Below are positions 15,597 to 20,356 of a stretch of 20,356 nt of DNA, in pieces. Within the stretch, counting starts at the first letter, position 1; each line of letters opens with the position of its first letter. The stretch covers positions 1 to 20,356 of the forward strand of contig JAXJRQ010000212.1 of NCBI GenBank assembly GCA_036310525.1, in the 5' to 3' direction. The position numbers were made by a program, and so were the translations under genes. The notes under the pieces were generated by a model. That model was not told the DNA's origin. It made no database searches and saw nothing but the letters and a program-made list of their open reading frames with translations. This stretch comes from UBA4716 sp036310525. GTDB lineage: Bacteria > Bacillota > Clostridia > UBA1381.

Positions 15597-15871
15597 TATT
15601 TTTTCTCAAGTTCTGAGAAAAACATTTCATAGTAGTCTTCCCATCCGTCCGGCTCATCCCTTCCTCCGCCGTTAACACTGCGAAGCATCGCATCACAAAA
15701 TTCTCTGCCCATCGTTGCCAAACCGTATAGTGTAATATTATATCCAAGCTGCTCACATTTATCACAAAAAGCTTTCATAGGGTCTTTTTCTGTGCGTGTC
15801 AAAAGAAGCTCTTTTCTTAGTTTCTCATCATTCAGCGCCTTTTCTTTCAGGCGCATAAGCTCGAGTTCCAT
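15593..15871 (-). CDS. Small Nif11-like protein of unknown function
   Basis: A 92-residue protein with GGAGG 7 bases before the ATG and a strong promoter of its own, so it is real. The plan resembles the Nif11 domain: a helix with LNDEKLRKELLL, then EKDPMKAFCDKCEQLGYNI, followed by VNGGGRDEPDGWEDYYEMFF. Nif11-like sequences occur both as leaders of modified peptides and as free-standing proteins. The C-terminal tail after the Gly run has no Cys and is acidic/aromatic, and no maturation enzyme is nearby, so a RiPP precursor is less likely. Function is not assigned. Confidence 0.7.
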   Translation of the reverse strand: MELELMRLKEKALNDEKLRKELLLTRTEKDPMKAFCDKCEQLGYNITLYGLATMGREFCDAMLRSVNGGGRDEPDGWEDYYEMFFSELEKKY

Positions 15872-15900
15872 CTTATACCTCCGTTCGCCTTATTGATGTC

Positions 15901-15929
15901 ATTATACCATCCAAACTCCAAATCGTCAA
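15901..15929 (-). promoter_or_regulatory. Sigma-A promoter for the small Nif11-like gene
   Basis: Minus strand: TTGACG (15929-15924), 17-bp spacer, extended -10 TGG-TATAAT (15906-15901), 30 bp before the ATG. Confidence 0.82.
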
Positions 15930-15944
15930 TCTGCAATGCTTATT

Positions 15945-15962
15945 ATATGAAAATATTCATAT
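15945..15962. repeat. Short inverted repeat between divergent promoters
   Basis: ATATGAA/TTCATAT with a 4-bp centre, in the 135-bp space between the leftward Nif11-like promoter and the rightward M15 promoter. It could be an operator, but the AT-rich setting makes chance likely. Confidence 0.3.
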
Positions 15963-16002
15963 TTAATTTTCAGTTTATTAAAATATTGTTGATTTCTTAC
16001 TA

Positions 16003-16030
16003 TTGAGTTTTTTATTAAATGTGCTATAAT
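16003..16030 (+). promoter_or_regulatory. Promoter of the M15 peptidase/EamA operon
   Basis: TTGAGT (16003-16008), 16-bp spacer, extended -10 TGC-TATAAT (16025-16030). Confidence 0.7.
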
Positions 16031-16065
16031 TAATTATGTAATATTTAATACTGAGGAGTTTTAAT

Positions 16066-16917
16066 GTGAATATAAAAGAAAAGATAAAAAAATTTTTTGA
16101 AGTTAACGGAGCTTTTGTCGTTGCGCTTATTATATTTTTATGTGCTTTGATTGCACTTACCGTAAGTAATATAAGACTTACCAAACGTGTAAATGAGTAC
16201 AGCGAGCTATACAACCAACAACTTGAAATAAATAAACAGCTCTCCGATATACTATCAGGCGAAGATGATACAGAACAGGACAAAACCGCCCCTGAAAGTG
16301 AACCCGTTATCTACGGTACTAAAGAAGAAATAAGCGCAGAAGTGCGTTCTAAAATGTCGGGTATTACAATCAGAGAAAACTCACCTGTAAAATATGATGA
16401 TTTATGCTTTTTAAGTATTCCCTACCATAATTTTTCAGGTGAACATGCAGTGGGACATATGATTGTAAACAAATCAGTCGCAGATGAGGTTATAGATATT
16501 TTCTACAAGCTTTACGAGCTTAATTATCCCATAGAATCCATCGAATTAGCCGAAGATTTTGATGAAAAGAAAAATACACTGTTAAATTCAACAGAGCTTG
16601 CGTCTATGGGCAACAATAATACCTGCGCATTGTATTATAAGCCAACGGATAATGATTTTTCACTTCATTCCTATGGGCTTGCGATAGATATTAACCCGAA
16701 AATTAACCCTTTAACCGACAAAGACGGCGTACCTGTACCGAAAACCGCAGTAAAATACATTAACGGTTCGGAACTGTCCCCTGTTGAAAAAGAAGCAAAA
16801 ATTACCGCCGACAGCGAAATATGCAGAATTTTCAAAGCATACGGTTGGACATGGGGTGGCAGCGAAAACGGAGAACCATCGTGCTTTTACAAAAAACTAA
16901 CTGAATCGGAGAATTAA
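16066..16917 (+). CDS. Membrane-anchored M15-type D-Ala-D-Ala carboxypeptidase-like protein
   Basis: This 283-residue protein starts with GTG: GGAG lies 7 bases upstream, and the overlapping ATG at 16064 is followed at once by a stop. A single membrane helix (about 16-34, AFVVALIIFLCALIALTV) and a short coiled stretch place the enzyme outside the cell. The peptidase domain (about 115-280) shows the M15 signature SLHSYGLAIDIN with zinc ligands H201 and D208, and GWTWGG. The last motif, normally (D/E)xxHF, reads EPSCF here, so the expected third ligand His is Cys (C273) while the catalytic Glu (E270) is kept. The enzyme may still bind zinc through Cys or may be inactive. It is followed 2 bp later by the EamA gene. 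Confidence 0.85.
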   Translation: MNIKEKIKKFFEVNGAFVVALIIFLCALIALTVSNIRLTKRVNEYSELYNQQLEINKQLSDILSGEDDTEQDKTAPESEPVIYGTKEEISAEVRSKMSGITIRENSPVKYDDLCFLSIPYHNFSGEHAVGHMIVNKSVADEVIDIFYKLYELNYPIESIELAEDFDEKKNTLLNSTELASMGNNNTCALYYKPTDNDFSLHSYGLAIDINPKINPLTDKDGVPVPKTAVKYINGSELSPVEKEAKITADSEICRIFKAYGWTWGGSENGEPSCFYKKLTESEN

Positions 16918-16919
16918 AT

Positions 16920-17762
16920 ATGTGGATTTTACTTGTTGCGCTTTACGGAATTTTAAAAGGTGCACGTGATGTTATGAAAAAGAAAGCTCTTGAAAGGAGC
17001 TCCGCAATGGAAGTTCTTTTCGGGTATACGCTTTTCAGTTTTCTTTTTGTTACACCTTCAATAAAGAATGCTGTTGCGATTGATACTCACTATCTCGGCT
17101 TTATCGTTATCAAATCACTGATTATCTTTATCGCATGGATTTGCAGTTTTAAAGCAATCGAAAAATTACCTGTAGGCTTTTACGGAATAATGGATATGTC
17201 GAGGGTTATTTTTGCAACACTCCTCGGTATATTTGTACTTAATGAAATACTTACAGTAAACAAAATTATGGGTATGGTTCTTGTATTGTTGGGATTACTG
17301 TTTGTTAACATACGCTTCGGTCAGGGAAAAAGCGAAAATGTTAAACCGATATTTCTTGTTCTGACCCTTATTTCCTGCTTCTTAAACGCCGTTTCGGAGC
17401 TTCTTGATAAAATGCTTATGCAGCATATTACAAGCGGTCAGCTTCAGTTCTGGTACATGTTTTTCCTTGTTGTGTTGTATTTAATTTACATGGTTGCTAC
17501 AAAAACAAAATTCAGAATGACAATTTTAAAGGATAATCCATGGATACTTTTACTAAGCATTTTATTTGTCATCGGCGACAAGGCTTTGTTTATTGCATGC
17601 GAATCCGGCGAAAGCACTGTCATTGCAATGACACTGATAAAACAATGCTCTGTTCTTGTAACAATAATCGGAGGCAGATTGGTATTTAAAGAGAAAAATA
17701 CACTCTACAAGCTGTTTTGTGCCGCAATAATAATAACCGGTATATTGGTTGCAATAATGTAA
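16920..17762 (+). CDS. EamA/DMT-family transporter
   Basis: A 280-residue, very hydrophobic protein with about ten membrane helices arranged as two similar halves of five, as in the drug/metabolite transporter superfamily. The typical end-of-half patterns are present: FGIFVLNEIL-like in the first half (LLGIFVLNEILTVNKIMGMVLVLLG-type) and GGRLVFKEKNTLYKLFCAAI in the second. The substrate is unknown. CGGAG lies about 8 bases before the ATG, inside the end of the peptidase gene, and the genes are 2 bp apart, so they form one operon. No strong terminator is seen after the stop; only an A/T-only hairpin occurs near 17769-17794. Confidence 0.85.
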   Translation: MWILLVALYGILKGARDVMKKKALERSSAMEVLFGYTLFSFLFVTPSIKNAVAIDTHYLGFIVIKSLIIFIAWICSFKAIEKLPVGFYGIMDMSRVIFATLLGIFVLNEILTVNKIMGMVLVLLGLLFVNIRFGQGKSENVKPIFLVLTLISCFLNAVSELLDKMLMQHITSGQLQFWYMFFLVVLYLIYMVATKTKFRMTILKDNPWILLLSILFVIGDKALFIACESGESTVIAMTLIKQCSVLVTIIGGRLVFKEKNTLYKLFCAAIIITGILVAIM

Positions 17763-17796
17763 TTTCCGCTTTTTTAAAATTTTTTTCAAAAAAGTA

Positions 17797-17824
17797 TTGA
17801 CAAATGATTTTAATATGTTATAAT
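17797..17824 (+). promoter_or_regulatory. Sigma-A promoter for perR-rbr
   Basis: TTGACA (17797-17802), 16-bp spacer, extended -10 TGT-TATAAT (17819-17824). The transcription start would fall near 17831, inside the operator below. Confidence 0.85.
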
Positions 17825-17827
17825 AAC

Positions 17828-17852
17828 AATAACAGTAATGATTATCGTTATT
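17828..17852. promoter_or_regulatory. PerR/Fur-type operator
   Basis: A 25-bp palindrome with outer arms AATAAC/GTTATT and inner arms TAAT/ATTA around a central G at 17840. It matches the Fur-family 7-1-7 pattern (TGATAATnATTATCA) in most positions. It covers the predicted transcription start, so binding would repress perR and rbr. Confidence 0.75.
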
Positions 17853-17868
17853 ATAAAGGAGGTTCGTT

Positions 17869-18246
17869 ATGAAGCATTCCCGACAGCGTGAAGCACTATT
17901 AAATCTTTTGCGTAGTACTCGCTCACATCCTACTGCCGACTGGCTGTATACAGAGCTCAGGAAAGAATTTCCGAATATAAGCCTTGGAACGGTGTACCGT
18001 AACCTTGGTGTACTTGCGGCAAATGGTGATATTCTTGTGCTGAATGTATCTGACGGCAGAGATTGCTTCGACGGATTTACCCATGACCATTATCATTTTG
18101 TATGTAACAGCTGTGGTAGCGTATCAGATGTGGAACTTGCTCTTCCCTTTGATATTAACGCAGAAGCCGAAAAGCTTACAGGCGGTGAAGTGGAAAAACA
18201 TAATTTGTTCTTCTACGGTATGTGCCAAAGCTGTAAAAATAATTAA
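17869..18246 (+). CDS. perR: Fur-family regulator, PerR-like peroxide sensor
   Basis: A 125-residue metal-dependent repressor. The winged helix includes HPTADWLY and SLGTVYRNLGVL. The five regulatory-metal ligands of Bacillus subtilis PerR (H37, D85, H91, H93, D104) map by eye to H20, D68, H74, H76 and D87. Having Asp at the D85 position favours PerR over Fur or Zur. The structural zinc site is CNSC (C79, C82) and CQSC (C119, C122). It is about 20 residues shorter at the N-terminus than B. subtilis PerR. AAAGGAGG precedes the ATG. It is followed by reverse rubrerythrin, a usual PerR target in clostridia, and a PerR-type box covers the promoter. Confidence 0.87.
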   Translation: MKHSRQREALLNLLRSTRSHPTADWLYTELRKEFPNISLGTVYRNLGVLAANGDILVLNVSDGRDCFDGFTHDHYHFVCNSCGSVSDVELALPFDINAEAEKLTGGEVEKHNLFFYGMCQSCKNN

Positions 18247-18279
18247 AAATAATTTTTAAATTTCAGGAGGATTTGAATT

Positions 18280-18867
18280 ATGGCAAAGTATGTATGTTCA
18301 GTATGTGGTTACGTTCACGAGGGAGATAGTGCTCCCGAAAAATGTCCGGTATGTAAGGTTCCGGCTGAGAAGTTCAATATCATGCAGGAAGGTGCTGCCC
18401 TTGCTGCTGAGCATGAATATGGCGTATACGCAAAAACTGTAAAGAACAACCCCGACATTTCAGAAGAAGATAAAAAGTATATATTTGAACAGCTTATGGC
18501 AAACTTCAACGGTGAATGTGCAGAAGTTGGTATGTATCTCTGCATGGCTCGCATCGCTCACAGAGAGGGTTATCCGGAAGTTGGTCTATATTGGGAAAAA
18601 GCAGCTTATGAAGAAGCTGAACACGCCGCAAAATTTGCAGAGCTACTCGGTGAAGATCTTGAACCGAACATGAAAGCTACAACAAAAGACAACCTCGCAT
18701 GGAGAGTTGATTGTGAATACGGCGCAACACAGGGTAAGTTCGACCTTGCAGCATGCGCAAAGAAAAACGGTCTTGATGCAATTCATGACACAGTGCACGA
18801 AATGGCAAGAGACGAAGCTCGTCACGGCAGAGGTTTAGAGGGACTTCTTAAGAGATACTTTAAATAA
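18280..18867 (+). CDS. rbr: Reverse rubrerythrin
   Basis: Reduces hydrogen peroxide (and oxygen in some clostridia) in the anaerobic cytoplasm, using electrons from NADH via rubredoxin reductase. The 195-residue protein has the rubredoxin domain first (CSVCGY and CPVCK; C6, C9, C22, C25) and the ferritin-like diiron domain second (GECAEVGMY, EEAEHAAKF, EMARDEARHG). This order is the reverse of classical rubrerythrin. AGGAGG sits 8 bases before the ATG. It lies 33 bp downstream of perR and ends in its own terminator, so perR-rbr is a two-gene, peroxide-inducible unit. Confidence 0.95.
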   Translation: MAKYVCSVCGYVHEGDSAPEKCPVCKVPAEKFNIMQEGAALAAEHEYGVYAKTVKNNPDISEEDKKYIFEQLMANFNGECAEVGMYLCMARIAHREGYPEVGLYWEKAAYEEAEHAAKFAELLGEDLEPNMKATTKDNLAWRVDCEYGATQGKFDLAACAKKNGLDAIHDTVHEMARDEARHGRGLEGLLKRYFK

Positions 18868-18874
18868 CATAAAC

Positions 18875-18910
18875 AATAAGGATTGAGAATTTTCTCAATC
18901 CTTATTTTAT
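18875..18910. terminator. Terminator between rbr and the convergent ferredoxin gene
   Basis: A 15-bp stem AATAAGGATTGAGAA/TTCTCAATCCTTATT with a tiny TT loop, followed by TTATTT for the rightward transcript. The leftward gene ends right beside it at 18911. Confidence 0.88.
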
Positions 18911-19600
18911 TTAATCAAGTATATGTCCGTCGGTAGAAATGGTTACTACTCTCCAAGGAATGAATTTACCACTCGCCTGCAATGCATTTTTTACAGCATT
19001 TTCAATACCACCACAGCATGGCACTTCCATACGAACCACTGTCACACTTTTAATATTGTTATTAGCAATAATAGCTGTAAGCTTTTCGGTATAATCACCT
19101 TCATCCAATTTCGGGCAACCTATTAGTGTAATATGATTACGAATAAATTCATTATGTAAATTCCCATAAGCATATGCCGTACAATCTGCCGCCACTAAAA
19201 GATTTGCTTCATCAAAATATGGTGCATTCACCGGAACAAGCTTTATTTGTACCGGCCATTGTGTAAGCTGACTTGTGACAGATTCCGCTGTTGGTACAGC
19301 ACACACATCACGTCTGATAGCTTTTGACGCAGTTCCCGGACAGCCACACGGCAATTTTACCTTTGTCTTCTTTGCCGCCATTACAGCCGCCTCATCATAA
19401 GCCGGTGCTTCTCTTTCTTCAAATGTGATTGCTCCCATAGGACAAGCAGGCAAACAATCACCAAGTCCGTCGCAATAATCCTCACGTGTAAGCTTAGCTT
19501 TTCCGTCTATCATTTCAATTGCGCCCTCATGACACGCAGCAGCACAAGCACCGCATCCATTACACTTTTCTTCATCAATTTTTATTATCTTTCTAAGCAT
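18911..19600 (-). CDS. Ferredoxin-like 4Fe-4S protein with a cysteine-rich C-terminal domain
   Basis: This 229-residue iron-sulfur protein begins with a ferredoxin-type domain. The first cluster motif is complete, CNGCGACAAAC (C13, C16, C19, C23). The second, CDGLGDCLPAC (C43, C49, C53), has Leu where the second Cys is usual. The remaining part keeps cysteines in CGCPG (85, 87), C100, DCTAY (140), GCPKLD (162) and CCGGI (195-196), which may hold another metal site or a redox centre. It is probably an electron carrier or redox enzyme; I do not know its partner. The ATG at 19600 has AAGGAGG 9 bases upstream, whereas the longer in-frame start at 19654 lies inside the promoter. It diverges from a Crp/Fnr regulator. 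Confidence 0.85.
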   Translation of the reverse strand: MLRKIIKIDEEKCNGCGACAAACHEGAIEMIDGKAKLTREDYCDGLGDCLPACPMGAITFEEREAPAYDEAAVMAAKKTKVKLPCGCPGTASKAIRRDVCAVPTAESVTSQLTQWPVQIKLVPVNAPYFDEANLLVAADCTAYAYGNLHNEFIRNHITLIGCPKLDEGDYTEKLTAIIANNNIKSVTVVRMEVPCCGGIENAVKNALQASGKFIPWRVVTISTDGHILD

Positions 19601-19614
19601 TGTTTTATCCCTCC

Positions 19615-19643
19615 TTGACTTTATATATTCATTATAGTACAAT
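19615..19643 (+). promoter_or_regulatory. Promoter of the Crp/Fnr-family gene
   Basis: TTGACT (19615-19620), 17-bp spacer, TACAAT (19638-19643). It overlaps the leftward promoter of the ferredoxin-like gene. Confidence 0.72.
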
Positions 19644-19659
19644 AAAAACAACAAGTCAG
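19631..19659 (-). promoter_or_regulatory. Promoter of the ferredoxin-like gene
   Basis: Minus strand: CTGACT (19659-19654), 17-bp spacer, TATAAT (19636-19631). The weak -35 falls in the centre of the inverted repeat at 19644-19667, as expected for a promoter controlled by a bound regulator. Confidence 0.6.
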
Positions 19660-19667
19660 TTGTTTTT
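19644..19667. promoter_or_regulatory. Probable Crp/Fnr-family operator
   Basis: Perfect 9-bp arms AAAAACAAC and GTTGTTTTT with a 6-bp centre, the spacing used by CRP-like dimers. It lies over the transcription start of the regulator gene and the -35 of the ferredoxin-like gene. Confidence 0.65.
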
Positions 19668-19687
19668 ACAACAGAAAGAGAATATTT

Positions 19688-20347
19688 ATGAAAAAATTCA
19701 TTTCAATTTTAAGCAAAACCCAAATGTTTGCAGGTATCGGTACAAACGAAATCGAAGCGATGTTCTCATGTCTCGGTGCTAGACCAGGTAATTTTAAAAA
19801 GGGTGAATATGTATTAAGACAATGCGAACATTTGAGTGATATTATTATTCTGGTCGAAGGCTCTTTGCATATTCAGAAGAATGATTATTGGGGTAACCGC
19901 AGTATACTTGGGCAAATCGCCGTAGGAGAAATGTTCGGTGAAGCATATGCCGTTCCCGAAAGCAGTACACTCCTTAACGATGTTATTGCCGTCGAAGACA
20001 GTACGGTTATATTTTTTGATGTAACAAAAATTCTCACAACCTGTCCTTCTGCCTGTCGTTTTCATTCCATGGTGATAAAGAATATGTTTTTTGCCATCTC
20101 CGAAAAAAACCAAAAACTCGTACAAAAGCTGAATCATATGTCCAAACGTTCAACCCGCGAAAAGCTTTTGTCCTATCTATCTGAAGAAGCAAAACGCAAA
20201 AAAACCTCCAAATTTACAATTCCTTTTAACCGCCAGCAACTTGCCGATTTTTTATCAGTTGACAGAAGCGCCATGTCAAATGAATTATGTAAAATGCGTG
20301 ATGAGGGTCTGTTAAAATTTGATAAAAGTAATTTTGAGTTATTATAA
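19688..20347 (+). CDS. Crp/Fnr-family transcriptional regulator
   Basis: A 219-residue regulator with an N-terminal cyclic-nucleotide-binding-type beta barrel (about 10-120, including GEYVLRQCEHLSDIIILVEG and VGEMFGEAYAV), a dimerisation helix (about 125-150) and a C-terminal winged helix (about 170-205, FNRQQLADFLSVDRSAMSNE). No N-terminal Cys cluster of the FNR type is seen, so the signal is unknown; heme, redox or a small ligand are all possible. The RBS is weak (AGAAAGAG). It diverges from the ferredoxin-like gene, with overlapping promoters and a palindrome between them, and so probably controls that gene and itself. The gene is complete; only 9 bases follow it. Confidence 0.9.
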   Translation: MKKFISILSKTQMFAGIGTNEIEAMFSCLGARPGNFKKGEYVLRQCEHLSDIIILVEGSLHIQKNDYWGNRSILGQIAVGEMFGEAYAVPESSTLLNDVIAVEDSTVIFFDVTKILTTCPSACRFHSMVIKNMFFAISEKNQKLVQKLNHMSKRSTREKLLSYLSEEAKRKKTSKFTIPFNRQQLADFLSVDRSAMSNELCKMRDEGLLKFDKSNFELL

Positions 20348-20356
20348 TTTATGCCC

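Noticed and set aside
17768..17794. Terminator after the EamA gene
   Set aside because: The only hairpin is made of A/T pairs with a large loop and would be unstable. It is mentioned but not called.

Overview
The window looks like chromosomal DNA from a low-GC, strictly anaerobic, spore-former-like member of the Clostridia (Bacillota). The basis is AT-rich spacers, textbook sigma-A promoters (TTGACA-N16-18-TATAAT), strong AGGAGG ribosome binding sites, an oxygen-sensitive class III ribonucleotide reductase, the [FeFe]-hydrogenase maturase HydG, a CwlD-type amidase, and a PerR/reverse-rubrerythrin pair. This is an inference from gene content; no species can be named. I see no prophage, insertion sequence or CRISPR array.

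Layout. (1) Positions 1-3462: a leftward pair, an L-fucose-isomerase-like protein followed by an FAD-linked oxidase cut by the window edge. It diverges from an RpiR-family sugar-phosphate regulator, and both promoters have operator-like palindromes next to them, so this is probably a small regulated carbohydrate locus of unknown substrate. (2) 3486-7820: a leftward operon nrdD-nrdG-dut plus an SGNH esterase-like gene, driven by a promoter that carries two NrdR-box-like sites. (3) 7980-8690: a small orphan protein, tRNA-Arg(CCU), and an array of mini-hairpins separated by ATTTCA. (4) 8691-11061: leftward serC-serA, the first steps of serine synthesis. (5) 11101-15929, all leftward: cwlD, hydG, an MFS transporter, a lipoprotein and a small Nif11-like protein, most with their own promoter or terminator. 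(6) 16003-18910, rightward: an M15-type peptidase with an EamA-type transporter, then perR and reverse rubrerythrin under a promoter with a PerR/Fur-type box. (7) 18911-20356: a ferredoxin-like Fe-S protein divergent from a Crp/Fnr regulator, with a 9-bp inverted repeat between overlapping promoters.

Taken together the genes cover anaerobic dNTP supply (nrdDG, dut), peroxide/oxygen defence (perR, rbr), redox and iron-sulfur chemistry (hydG, ferredoxin-like protein, Crp/Fnr) and cell-wall work (cwlD, M15 peptidase). Most genes are ordinary. The most interesting items are the ATTTCA mini-hairpin array, the divergent sugar-isomerase/FAD-oxidase locus, the M15 peptidase with Cys where the third zinc-ligand His is expected, and two small proteins of unclear role. 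I did not find a clear multi-gene system that I could call new.
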